Assembly: GCA_020717985.1 (NCBI GenBank)
Contig: DYDH01000025.1
Span: 1 to 33,371 of the forward strand
Source: Herpetosiphon sp.
GTDB taxonomy: Bacteria; Chloroflexota; Anaerolineae; Anaerolineales; Villigracilaceae
Direction of reading: 5' to 3'
DNA: 33,371 nucleotides
A program made the translations under genes and the position numbers. The notes beneath the pieces are model-generated. The model saw only the letters and a program-made list of their open reading frames with translations, had not been told where the DNA came from and ran no database searches. Position 1 is the stretch's first letter. Every line of letters begins with the position of its first letter. Positions 16,948 through 24,566 of this stretch are shown piece after piece.

Positions 16948-17962
16948 GCTGAGCCTCTTTGAGCGCCCGAATTTGTTTGATCATTGCAGGAATTACCTCG
17001 TATAGATCGCCCACAATGCCCATCGTGGCGATATCAAAAATTGGGGCATGGGGATCGCGATTGATCGCCAGGATGAAATCTGATTCCTGCATGCCTACTT
17101 TGTGTTGAATGGCGCCGGAAATACCAGCGGCAATATAAAGTTTGGGGCGGACTGTCTTGCCTGTCTGTCCGACTTGGTGATCGGATTTGATCCAGCCTGC
17201 ATCCACACAGGCGCGGCTGGACCCAACTACGCCGCCCAATTCATCGGCAAGTTCTTTTATTAGAGCAAAACCTTTTGGACCGCCAAGTCCGCGTCCGCCA
17301 GATACGATGATGTCGGCGTATTCAAGTTTGACCGAAGACGCATCATTGGTGATGAGCTCTAAAATCTCAGCGTTGATCATATCCGGGGTGATCGGAATCA
17401 CCTCGCGGACGATTTCGCCTTTTGCGTCAGCCTGACGCGGGGCTGCGGTGAACACACGCGGGCGCACTGTCGCCATTTGGGGGCTGTGGTCGCGGCAAAG
17501 GATGGTGGCAATCACATTGCCGCCAAAAGCGGGACGGGTTGCCAGCAGTAATTTCTTGTCACTGCCTTTTACTTCGCCCATTGCCAGATGCGTAGTGTCG
17601 GCGGTCAAGCCGGTGCCGAGGCTGGTTGCCACTGCTCCGGCAAGGTCGCGTCCAAGGGTGGAGGCGCCAACCAGAAAAACTTCAGGCGCATATTTCTTCA
17701 CCAGGGTCGTCAACACGGTAGTATATGGTTTGTTGAGATAATCCTTGAATGTAGGATCGTCCACCACGTAAACAGTTTGAGCGCCATACTGGATGGCTTC
17801 TTTGGCAATCTCTTCCATTTGGCTTCCAACGAGAATGCCTTCGACAACTGCATTGTCATTGACTTCATCCGCCAAACGGCGCGCTGCGCCCATCAATTCC
17901 CATGATACCGGGTGGGCTTTTCCATCTTCCTGTTCGATATAAACCCAAAAACGCCTGGTCAT
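16940..17962 (-). CDS. fixB: Electron transfer flavoprotein alpha subunit FixB
   Basis: 340 residues. The N-terminal half is the ETF alpha/beta domain. The C-terminal half is the FAD-binding domain with SGGRGLGGPKGF, GSSRACVDAGW, QVGQTGKTVRPKLYIAAGISGAIQH (in parts) and INRDPHAPIFDIATMGIVGD. It pairs with FixA. The set FixA-FixB-FixC-FixX is the arrangement of electron-bifurcating ETF systems, though bifurcation itself cannot be read from sequence. Start and stop overlap fixA (ATGA) and fixC. Confidence 0.95.
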   Translation of the reverse strand: MTRRFWVYIEQEDGKAHPVSWELMGAARRLADEVNDNAVVEGILVGSQMEEIAKEAIQYGAQTVYVVDDPTFKDYLNKPYTTVLTTLVKKYAPEVFLVGASTLGRDLAGAVATSLGTGLTADTTHLAMGEVKGSDKKLLLATRPAFGGNVIATILCRDHSPQMATVRPRVFTAAPRQADAKGEIVREVIPITPDMINAEILELITNDASSVKLEYADIIVSGGRGLGGPKGFALIKELADELGGVVGSSRACVDAGWIKSDHQVGQTGKTVRPKLYIAAGISGAIQHKVGMQESDFILAINRDPHAPIFDIATMGIVGDLYEVIPAMIKQIRALKEAQHG

Positions 17963-18798
17963 TTCTGCACTCCTAACATTGACGCCATGCCCTCAACCGC
18001 TAAAATCTTGTCGAGCGCTGTCTTTACAACTCCGTCCACTCCCAAATCTGCCGCTTTGATAACTTCGCCGGCTGTGTGCTTTTCAGGCGTGCCGGTTTTG
18101 AACACGGTGGTGGGGGAACCTTTCAATCCAAGTTGCGCCGCGTCAAACGTGATTGGTCCTTCCGCTGTCCAGACTTCCGGCTCGTAACGTAGAGAGTAGA
18201 CCAGGTCTGGCAGGGAAGCGTAAGGGATTTCCGCAATGTCTTTTTCGCAAGTCAGCGCTGTCGGCAGGGAGGTCTTAATCACTTCGTTGCGATTTTCGGT
18301 CTTGCGTTCGATGATCACATAACGCTGTTCAAGGTTCACTTCGCGAATTTTAACTGCGTAACTCACGATGGGCAGATCCATACGCACGGCAACGCCCGGT
18401 CCCACCTGGGCGGTATCGCCATCAATGGCCTGTTTGCCAAAGAAGATCAAATCAATGGGATCTTTTGAGTGAATTTCCTTGACAACTTCTGCCAGTACGT
18501 AGGATGTAGCCAGCGTATCAGCTCCGGCAAATTGACGGGCAGATACCAGGATGCCACGATCCGCACCCATTTCGATACATTCACGCAGGGATGTGACTGC
18601 CGCGGGAGGTCCCATTGTGATGATGGTGACTTTCCCGCCGAGCTTGCGTTTCCATTCCACTGCCGCTGCCACTGCATGAGCGTCATACGGGTTGAGGATT
18701 GTGGGAACGCCTTGCCGGATAAGATTGTTCGTCTCCGGGTCGATACGAATATTGGTCGTATCTGGTACTTGTTTAATACTGACTAGCGCATGAAACAC
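17959..18798 (-). CDS. fixA: Electron transfer flavoprotein beta subunit FixA
   Basis: 279 residues from a GTG start at 18798, reading VFHALVSIKQVPDTTNIRI, which aligns with the usual ETF-beta N-terminus (xxIVxIKQVPDT). An upstream in-frame ATG at 18813 is rejected because it overlaps the GGAGGA ribosome site that sits eight bases before the GTG. Family marks include LNPYDAHAVAAAVEWK and the adenine-nucleotide loop FGKQAIDGDTAQVGPGVA. It is the first gene of fixABCX with a well-formed promoter about 50 bases upstream. No nitrogenase or aerobic oxidase genes are in view, so the complex probably serves general anaerobic redox balance rather than nitrogen fixation. Confidence 0.93.
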   Translation of the reverse strand: MFHALVSIKQVPDTTNIRIDPETNNLIRQGVPTILNPYDAHAVAAAVEWKRKLGGKVTIITMGPPAAVTSLRECIEMGADRGILVSARQFAGADTLATSYVLAEVVKEIHSKDPIDLIFFGKQAIDGDTAQVGPGVAVRMDLPIVSYAVKIREVNLEQRYVIIERKTENRNEVIKTSLPTALTCEKDIAEIPYASLPDLVYSLRYEPEVWTAEGPITFDAAQLGLKGSPTTVFKTGTPEKHTAGEVIKAADLGVDGVVKTALDKILAVEGMASMLGVQK

Positions 18799-18847
18799 TG
18801 TAACTTCCTCCATCGCTTTCTATTGTGAGTTTGAGATATTTTGCACT

Positions 18848-18875
18848 ATTATACATTATTGGTCGTATTTCTCAA
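18848..18875 (-). promoter_or_regulatory. Sigma-70-type promoter of fixABCX
   Basis: On the minus strand TTGAGA (18875-18870), a 16-nt spacer and TATAAT (18853-18848). Transcription would start near 18842, about 44 bases before the GTG of fixA. Confidence 0.75.
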
Positions 18876-18978
18876 TATGAAGAATGTCACAAATCATGGC
18901 TTTTCCAAGGCAGGAAAATCTGGTAGTGGGGCAATATAAGCGCCGCATAACCAGCATCCCCACCCGTTTAATTGAGAT

Positions 18979-19114
18979 GGGTGTGTTTCATTTCAGTTGA
19001 AACCGTCCCGAAGGTTGTCCAAAATGACCAAACTTTCTCAAGAAAACCTCACCGCACTGGCGTACGGCGCAAGTGTCGGGACGTTCTTTCCTTCAACTCA
19101 TTTGAAATGCACCC
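18979..19114 (+). mobile_element. MITE-like element, copy 1 (136 bp) with 9-bp target duplication
   Basis: A non-coding element starting GGGTGTGTTTC and ending GAAATGCACCC, with imperfect terminal inverted repeats of about 40 bp that share AGTTGAA and CGTCCCGAAGGTT. It is flanked by the perfect direct repeat AATTGAGAT at 18970-18978 and 19115-19123. A second copy lies at 29330-29438 in opposite orientation. Compared with that copy it carries an extra 26-base segment (19050-19075) that interrupts the inner stem. It lies between the divergent fixA and oppD2 genes. There is no transposase; it would need one in trans. Confidence 0.85.
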
Positions 19115-19192
19115 AATTGAGATGGTACTGATTTGCAGCAAAAATCTTTAGCTCCCATTTTTTAGGATTGCGCGCACAGTGGAGAAATAATT

Positions 19193-19223
19193 TTATCAAG
19201 ATTATTGCGGGAGGCAGTATAAT
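19193..19223 (+). promoter_or_regulatory. Possible promoter of the second opp ATPase operon
   Basis: A perfect TATAAT at 19218-19223 lies 28 bases before the GTG start at 19252. The best -35 candidate, TTATCA at 19193-19198, has a 19-nt spacer and is weak. Confidence 0.4.
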
Positions 19224-19251
19224 AAGAAAATTCTTATTTCAGGAGTCGGAT

Positions 19252-20277
19252 GTGGCGAAAACTGATCAAAAGCCTTTATTGGAAGTTCGTAATTTAAAGA
19301 CATATTTTTATACCGAAGATGGAGTTGTGAGCGCAGTGGATGGCGTAAGTTTTGACGTGTATCCAGGCGAGGTATTGGGGATTGTCGGGGAATCTGGTTG
19401 CGGTAAAAGCGTCACATCGCTTTCGATCATGCGTTTGATTGCGCCGCCCGGAAAAATAACCGAAGGGGAAATATTACTGGATGGAAAAAATCTTCTAAAT
19501 CTTTCTGAAGATGAAATGACCAAGGTGCGCGGCAACAGGATCTCAATGATCTTTCAACAGCCGCAGACAGCATTGAACCCTGTCTTTCAGGTGGATGATC
19601 AGATTGCGGAAGTATTAAATATTCATAAAGACTTTGGTAAGGATGCGGGGAAAGCGCGCGCCATTGAATTATTAAAGATGGTCGGAATTCCCGATGCGGA
19701 ACGCCGCGCCGAGGCATATCCGCATGAACTTTCGGGCGGGATGGCGCAGCGCGTCATGATCGCGATGGCGCTGGCTTGTGTGCCTGAATTGCTGATCGCA
19801 GACGAACCCACCACTGCCCTGGATGTGACCATCCAGGCGCAGATACTGGACCTCATGCGTGACTTGCGCACAAAGATGGGTACATCCGTTATTTTGATCA
19901 CGCATGATCTTGGTGTCGTGGCTGAAATGGCTGAACGTGTGGCGGTGATGTATGCGGGTGAGATCGTGGAACAGGCTGATGTGAATCCGCTTTTTGAACA
20001 GCCTTTGCATCCTTATACTCAGGGACTGATCGGCTCCATTCCCGTTTTGGGACAACTTAAAGAGCGCCTGGATGTGATCCCAGGTTCGGTCCCAAACCTG
20101 GTCAACCTGCCGCCCGGTTGTCGCTTTGCGCCGCGTTGTACAGCGCGCGAGAAATTTGACTTGAAGATCTGCACGGACGTTAAACCCGATCTGGCGGAAT
20201 CTGCTCCAGGTCATTTGGTGCGTTGCTGGCTGTATCAAAATGCCGAAGGTCATCAAGCGCCATTGAAGGCGAAGTAA
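19252..20277 (+). CDS. oppD: Peptide ABC transporter ATP-binding protein (OppD/DppD type), second copy
   Basis: 341 residues from GTG 19252, chosen because AGGAG ends six bases upstream; the frame is open back to 19168 but that part lacks a ribosome site and overlaps the likely promoter. It has Walker A GESGCGKS (about 47-54), signature LSGGMAQR, Walker [12 protein letters not shown], switch LITHDLG and the C-terminal Cys-containing peptide-transporter tail (CRFAPRC). It is a paralogue of the oppD at 4139, clearly diverged rather than a recent duplication. It pairs with the oppF that follows. No binding protein or permease follows, so this ATPase pair must serve permeases encoded elsewhere or those at 8115-10217. 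Confidence 0.92.
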   Translation: MAKTDQKPLLEVRNLKTYFYTEDGVVSAVDGVSFDVYPGEVLGIVGESGCGKSVTSLSIMRLIAPPGKITEGEILLDGKNLLNLSEDEMTKVRGNRISMIFQQPQTALNPVFQVDDQIAEVLNIHKDFGKDAGKARAIELLKMVGIPDAERRAEAYPHELSGGMAQRVMIAMALACVPELLIADEPTTALDVTIQAQILDLMRDLRTKMGTSVILITHDLGVVAEMAERVAVMYAGEIVEQADVNPLFEQPLHPYTQGLIGSIPVLGQLKERLDVIPGSVPNLVNLPPGCRFAPRCTAREKFDLKICTDVKPDLAESAPGHLVRCWLYQNAEGHQAPLKAK

Positions 20278-20354
20278 TTTTTTATTTTTAGCCGGGCGGA
20301 ATGATTGCCCAAAATAGCAGAAGCAAATTATTGATTGCCTCGGAGCAAATACGT

Positions 20355-21347
20355 ATGAGTCAAATAACAGAACCACACAAAGACGAAGATTTGGTGGAAG
20401 TCCAGCATTTGGTCAAATATTTTCCGGTGCGCGCCGGGTTGATGCAGCGCGTGGTGAACTGGGTAAAAGCAGTGGACGATGTTTCGTTCACGGTTAAGAA
20501 GGGCGAAACCCTCGGCATGGTCGGCGAATCGGGCTGTGGGAAAACCACCATTGGACGCTCCATGCTCAGGTTGGTGGAGCCGACTTCCGGGTCTGTTCAT
20601 TATGATAACAAGGACGTTTTGAAACTGCGCGGACACGATCTTAAAGATGTGCGCCGTCACATGCAGATCATTTTTCAAGACCCGTATGCCTCGCTTGACC
20701 CGCGAGTGCCGATCGGTGAATCTGTGATGGAAGGGCTGCACATCCATAACATTGGTACGCGCCAGGAACGCTATGACCTGATGATCGATACGCTCAAGAA
20801 AGTGGGTCTTGAAGATTATCATGCGCGTCGTTATCCGCATGAATTCTCCGGCGGGCAGCGTCAGCGTATTGGCATCGCGCGCGCGCTTGCCTTGCGCCCC
20901 AACTTTATTATTTGTGATGAACCTGTTTCTGCGCTGGATGTTTCCATTCAATCACAGGTGCTCAATATTTTGAAAGACCTGCAAAAGGAATTTGGACTCA
21001 CCTACCTTTTTATCGCGCATAACTTAAGCGTGGTCGAACATATTTCAGATCGTGTGGCGGTCATGTATCTCGGCAAAATGGTCGAATTGACCACGCGTGA
21101 TGATCTCTTTAAAGAGCCTTTGCATCCATATACAAAGGCGTTGATGTCCGCCATTCCGATCCCGGACCCGCGCCTCAAGCGCTCTCGTGAAGTGCTCAAA
21201 GGTGATGTGCCCAGTCCATTAAATCCGCCAAAGGGTTGTCGTTTTCATCCGCGCTGTCCCATTGCGGAAAAGATTTGTTCCGAGCAGGAACCTGAATTCC
21301 GTGAAGCCAAGCCAAGTCACTTTGTAGCATGTTGGATGGTAAAGTAG
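20355..21347 (+). CDS. oppF: Peptide ABC transporter ATP-binding protein (OppF/DppF type), second copy
   Basis: 330 residues from ATG 20355 with GGAG nine bases upstream. Walker [10 protein letters not shown] (57-65), signature FSGGQRQR, Walker [12 protein letters not shown]-terminal [14 protein letters not shown]. The N-terminal stretch [23 protein letters not shown] is typical of DppF. It ends seven bases before the response regulator gene, so those two are very probably co-transcribed. Confidence 0.92.
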   Translation: MSQITEPHKDEDLVEVQHLVKYFPVRAGLMQRVVNWVKAVDDVSFTVKKGETLGMVGESGCGKTTIGRSMLRLVEPTSGSVHYDNKDVLKLRGHDLKDVRRHMQIIFQDPYASLDPRVPIGESVMEGLHIHNIGTRQERYDLMIDTLKKVGLEDYHARRYPHEFSGGQRQRIGIARALALRPNFIICDEPVSALDVSIQSQVLNILKDLQKEFGLTYLFIAHNLSVVEHISDRVAVMYLGKMVELTTRDDLFKEPLHPYTKALMSAIPIPDPRLKRSREVLKGDVPSPLNPPKGCRFHPRCPIAEKICSEQEPEFREAKPSHFVACWMVK

Positions 21348-21354
21348 GTATATT

Positions 21355-22416
21355 ATGGATCGCAATGTGTTGCTTGTGGATGATCAGCGTGATATTTTGC
21401 GCCTCTTGCACTCCACGCTTGATACGCTTAAAAAACCAGAAATAAAGGTGTTTGAATCCCCATCGGGTGAAGAGGCTTTGCTTCACTCGTCGCGGCACAA
21501 GGTTGATTTGCTTGTTACTGATTACTTGCTGCCCGGTATTAACGGCGTGGAACTCATGCACAAGATTCGCGCGCGTCATCCGGAGGCAAAAGTGATCCTT
21601 ATCAGCGGTATGACCGAGCGCAAAGTGCGCGAAGAAATGCTCAATGCCGGGGCGCTGGCGATTTTTGATAAACCGATTCCGTTGGCTGATTTTTTGGATG
21701 TGGTGGAACGCGGCCTTGGTCTTGTGCAGACGATCTTCCCTCCTGAAAAAACAGATGAAAAAGTTGAGGAGCGTCACGCCAGACTATCAGACCTGCTGGC
21801 CAATTTCAGACAGGATATCAACGCCAGCGCGGTTTTCCTGCTCAATGACCGCGGACTCGTGCAGGCGCGTACCGGAAAATTGCGCGATGATAGTATGGAA
21901 GTCTCCCTCATTTCGACATTGATGGCGATCCATGGCGCAAGCCTCAAGGTTGCGAGGCACAATCATCAGGAAACGCTCGACTCTTACCATGTCTTTAGCG
22001 GCGGCGATCACGACCTGCTTTTCATCCCCGTTACCCCGCTCTATGCTCTGCTTGTTGCGGGCAATGACCTTGTTAATGATGCCCATATCCTTGAAACAAT
22101 AAACGCCCTGCTTGCATTGCGCGCGCAAGTGGAAAAATCCCTTAAGTCACTAGGCGTGACTGGAGAATTACACGTTGTTTCTGGAGACGCAAAATCCGCT
22201 TCTGCCACACACGCGGAAAAGCCAGCGGATGCGCCGCCCTCTCCGGAAATGGAAGCGTTGTTAAAAGAAGCCGCGAAGAAAAAAGAAAAAAACCATGATA
22301 TGGACGACTTTTGGAGTCAGGCTGCGGAAAAACACGGTAGTACGCCGGTCAATTCAGATGTCATCTCTCTGGAAGAAGCTCGCAAACTGGGGCTTGTTCC
22401 GGGAGATGGAAAGTAA
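21355..22416 (+). CDS. Response regulator with receiver domain and roadblock-like domain
   Basis: 353 residues. The N-terminal receiver domain (1-125) has the acid pair D9/D10, phosphoacceptor D56 (LLVTDYLLP), S84 and K106 (FDKPI), so it should be phosphorylatable. Residues about 142-250 (AVFLLNDRGLVQARTG, then LLFIPVTPLYALLVAG) look like a roadblock/LC7-type or small GAF-like sensor fold; this is a recognition call only. The C-terminal 100 residues are charged and probably disordered, with a Lys-rich patch. There is no DNA-binding or output enzyme domain and no histidine kinase beside it. AGG six to seven bases upstream supports the start. It is coupled to the peptide ATPase genes by a 7-base gap, and the tRNA-Gln gene follows 28 bases after. 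Confidence 0.82.
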   Translation: MDRNVLLVDDQRDILRLLHSTLDTLKKPEIKVFESPSGEEALLHSSRHKVDLLVTDYLLPGINGVELMHKIRARHPEAKVILISGMTERKVREEMLNAGALAIFDKPIPLADFLDVVERGLGLVQTIFPPEKTDEKVEERHARLSDLLANFRQDINASAVFLLNDRGLVQARTGKLRDDSMEVSLISTLMAIHGASLKVARHNHQETLDSYHVFSGGDHDLLFIPVTPLYALLVAGNDLVNDAHILETINALLALRAQVEKSLKSLGVTGELHVVSGDAKSASATHAEKPADAPPSPEMEALLKEAAKKKEKNHDMDDFWSQAAEKHGSTPVNSDVISLEEARKLGLVPGDGK

Positions 22417-22424
22417 AAAATTTG

Positions 22425-22433
22425 TGATACAAT
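22425..22433 (+). promoter_or_regulatory. Extended -10 element before tRNA-Gln
   Basis: TG-A-TACAAT (TG at 22425-22426, TACAAT at 22428-22433) ends 11 bases before the tRNA. No -35 hexamer is evident at the right distance, as is tolerated with an extended -10. Confidence 0.45.
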
Positions 22434-22444
22434 CTTGCCCGCAC

Positions 22445-22518
22445 TGGGGCATGGTGCAATGGCAGCACACCAGCCTTTGGAGCTGTGGATCTTGGTTCGA
22501 ATCCAGGTGCCCCAGCCA
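22445..22518 (+). tRNA. tRNA-Gln (anticodon UUG)
   Basis: A full cloverleaf with CCA encoded. Acceptor TGGGGCA (22445-22451) pairs with TGCCCCA (22508-22514), discriminator G, CCA at 22516-22518. D stem GTGC/GCAC; anticodon loop CTTTGGA (22475-22481) with TTG at 22477-22479; T arm CTTGG-TTCGAAT-CCAGG. The U-A first acceptor pair is a glutamine identity feature. The outermost anticodon-stem position is a C-U mismatch (22470/22486). An intrinsic terminator follows. Confidence 0.93.
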
Positions 22519-22521
22519 CAT

Positions 22522-22545
22522 CCCCGCTTACGCGGGGTTTCTTTT
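22522..22545 (+). terminator. Intrinsic terminator after tRNA-Gln
   Basis: CCCCGC (22522-22527) and GCGGGG (22532-22537) enclose a TTAC loop, followed by TTTCTTTT. Confidence 0.85.
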
Positions 22546-22546
22546 C

Positions 22547-22592
22547 TAAGCAGGATTTGTGCGCGCGCCGCACGAATCCTGCTTATGTTTTA
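22547..22592 (+). terminator. Second hairpin after tRNA-Gln
   Basis: TAAGCAGGATT (22547-22557) pairs with AATCCTGCTTA (22575-22585) and extends inward through a G-T pair to GTGC/GCAC. TGTTTTAAT follows. Probably a back-up terminator; it would also work as a hairpin on the other strand. Confidence 0.6.
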
Positions 22593-22596
22593 ATTT

Positions 22597-22655
22597 GAAT
22601 TCAAGGAGTCCAAAAGCTCCGCTTTTGATATTTCGGAAGCGGAACTTCTGAATTC
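22597..22655. repeat. Imperfect inverted repeat upstream of glmU
   Basis: Outer arms GAATTCA (22597-22603) and TGAATTC (22649-22655) enclose a nested 7-bp hairpin CAAAAGC-TCC-GCTTTTG (22611-22627). It lies directly before glmU and would form a structured leader; no known riboswitch was recognised. Confidence 0.5.
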
Positions 22656-22675
22656 CACTAATTGAGGTGACAACC

Positions 22676-24043
22676 ATGAGAGTAACAGCAGTCCTACTTG
22701 CCGCCGGGCAGGGAACACGCATGAAGTCAAATCTGCCAAAGGTTTTGCATCCCGTGACAGGCAAACCGATGATTTGGCACGCCTTGACGGCCATCAGCCA
22801 ATCCACAACCGAGAAGCCAATCGTGGTCGTTGGTCATGGCGCGGACGCAGTGACAAAATATTTGGGCGATTCTGCCCATCCTGTTTTGCAGGAACCTCAA
22901 TTGGGCACAGGTCATGCCGTAATGCAGGCAGAGTCCTTGTTAAAGGGCAAAACCGACCTGGTTGTCGTTTGTTATAGTGACATGCCGTTACTGCGCGGCG
23001 AGACTTTGCAAAAACTTGTTGAAACACAAATGAATAATAAGGGACCTATTTCAATGTTGACCGTTGTCGCAGATGATCCGCACGGCTTCGGGCGCATCAT
23101 CCGCAAGGCGGATGGAACGGTGGAAGCCATCGTGGAGGAATATGTCGCGACGCCTGAACAGCTTCGGGTCAAGGAACTAAATGTGGGCGGGTACTGTTTC
23201 GATGCGAATTGGCTATGGGATGCACTGCACCGCATTCCAAAGAATCCCAAAAAAGGCGAATATTATTTAACCGATACGGTTGAACTCGCGGCCAAAGATG
23301 GTTTGTCCGTTCAAGCCACTGTGATGGACGATGTGGAAGAGACCATCGGTATTAATACGCGTGTGCATCTCGCGGAAGTGGAAACTGCCATGCGCCGCCG
23401 CATCAACGAACAGCACATGCTGAACGGCGTGACGATGGTCGACCCTGCTTCGACATATATTGAAGCAAGCGTTAGCATCGGACGTGATACGGTCATCATG
23501 CCAAATACATATTTGCATGGCAAAACGGAAATCGGCGAAGATAATGTTATTGGACCGAACTCCATCATTCATGATTCGAAGATCGGCAGTCATTGCAAGG
23601 TGCTGGCGTCGGTAATGGAAAGCGCTGTGCTGGAGGACTACGTGGATATGGGTCCCTTCGCTCGCTTGCGAAAAGGTGCGCATTTGGGCAGTCATGTTCA
23701 CATGGGGAACTTTGGCGAAGTGAAGGATTCGCACCTGGCAGACGGCGTGAAGATGGGACATTTCTCATATATTGGCAACGCGCAGATCGGCGCGAATACC
23801 AACATTGGCGCAGGGACGATCACTTGCAACTATGACGGGGAAAAGAAACATGCCACCGAAATTGGCGAGGATGTTTTTATCGGTTCTGATACCATGCTGG
23901 TGGCGCCGTTGAAGATCGGCGCGGGCGCGCGCACCGGAGCGGGTTCGGTGGTGACAAAGAACGTACCAGAGGATACACTTGTTGTTGGCGTGCCCGCGCG
24001 TGCCATTAAGAAACTGGAACGGAAAGTAAAGAATGGTAAATAG
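22676..24043 (+). CDS. glmU: Bifunctional UDP-N-acetylglucosamine pyrophosphorylase / glucosamine-1-phosphate acetyltransferase
   Basis: Makes UDP-GlcNAc for cell-wall synthesis in two steps: acetylation of glucosamine-1-phosphate with acetyl-CoA (C-terminal domain), then uridylyl transfer from UTP (N-terminal domain). The 455 residues begin with the nucleotidyltransferase motif LLAAGQGTRMK (7-17) and KVLHPVTGKPM. The C-terminal half is a left-handed beta-helix of hexapeptide repeats (IGANTNIGAGTITCNYDG in outline) with the GlmU-specific acetyl-CoA region and ending GVPARAIKKL. ATG 22676 is chosen, with GAGGTG six bases upstream; a GTG three codons earlier lies on that site. It is followed after seven bases by cdd. 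Confidence 0.96.
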   Translation: MRVTAVLLAAGQGTRMKSNLPKVLHPVTGKPMIWHALTAISQSTTEKPIVVVGHGADAVTKYLGDSAHPVLQEPQLGTGHAVMQAESLLKGKTDLVVVCYSDMPLLRGETLQKLVETQMNNKGPISMLTVVADDPHGFGRIIRKADGTVEAIVEEYVATPEQLRVKELNVGGYCFDANWLWDALHRIPKNPKKGEYYLTDTVELAAKDGLSVQATVMDDVEETIGINTRVHLAEVETAMRRRINEQHMLNGVTMVDPASTYIEASVSIGRDTVIMPNTYLHGKTEIGEDNVIGPNSIIHDSKIGSHCKVLASVMESAVLEDYVDMGPFARLRKGAHLGSHVHMGNFGEVKDSHLADGVKMGHFSYIGNAQIGANTNIGAGTITCNYDGEKKHATEIGEDVFIGSDTMLVAPLKIGAGARTGAGSVVTKNVPEDTLVVGVPARAIKKLERKVKNGK

Positions 24044-24050
24044 GTAAAGA

Positions 24051-24455
24051 ATGAACCTTACAAATGAAGAACGACAGATGTTGATCAACCTTGCCAATGA
24101 AGCGCGCAAGTTTGCGTATGTGCCGTACTCGAAATATCCTGTTGGAGCGGCGCTGCGGACAAAGACCGGTCGTATTTATACTGGCGTGAATGTTGAGAAT
24201 GCCGCGTATCCGCAGACGATGTGCGCGGAGCGAGTGGCGATCTTCAAGGCGGTTTCAGAAGGCGAGAAGGAATTCGATGTGATCGCAGTGGTCACCAATA
24301 ACGGCGGCTCTCCCTGCGGCGGATGCAGGCAGGTGATGGCGGAGTTTGGACTGGATATGATCGTTTTGTTTGCAGATGGCGATGGGAATTTGAAAAAAGA
24401 ACTAACCGTTTCTGAACTATTGCCCGAGGCATTCACACCGGCGCATTTGTTGTAG
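24051..24455 (+). CDS. cdd: Cytidine deaminase
   Basis: Hydrolyses cytidine and deoxycytidine to uridine and deoxyuridine in pyrimidine salvage. The 134 residues are the length of the tetrameric class. Zinc ligands are C58, C89 and C92, and the catalytic Glu is E60 (CAERVAI and SPCGGCRQ). Substrate-binding NVEN is at 47-50. It starts seven bases after glmU with AGG upstream, so the two are probably co-transcribed. Confidence 0.95.
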   Translation: MNLTNEERQMLINLANEARKFAYVPYSKYPVGAALRTKTGRIYTGVNVENAAYPQTMCAERVAIFKAVSEGEKEFDVIAVVTNNGGSPCGGCRQVMAEFGLDMIVLFADGDGNLKKELTVSELLPEAFTPAHLL

Positions 24456-24469
24456 AAGCAAGGAAAAAG

Positions 24470-24566
24470 GTAATTGGTGATTAGTAATTGGTAGATACGG
24501 AAATATGCAGCACATTCTTTTCATCCTTCATCCTTTACGCGAAGCGTTCATCCTTACTCATTCCCT
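24470..24566 (+). repeat. 97-bp leader of recO shared with uvrD
   Basis: The first 23 bases (24470-24492) match 3153-3131 of the other strand with two differences. The last 20 bases (TTCATCCTTACTCATTCCCT) match the sequence just before the uvrD ATG with two differences. In between are TTCATCC-type repeats and a small ACGC-GAA-GCGT hairpin. It fills the space between cdd and recO and supplies no purine-rich ribosome site. Confidence 0.7.

Noticed and set aside
18799..18813. ATG 18813 as the fixA start
   Set aside because: It overlaps the GGAGGA ribosome site that is ideally spaced for GTG 18798, which also matches the family N-terminus.
18970..19123. CRISPR-like or toxin-related repeat region
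   Set aside because: Only one unit with inverted rather than regularly spaced direct repeats; the 9-bp duplications and a second copy identify it as a small transposable element.
22597..22655. glmS-like or other riboswitch before glmU
   Set aside because: An imperfect inverted repeat is present, but no conserved core of a known amino-sugar riboswitch or ribozyme was recognised.
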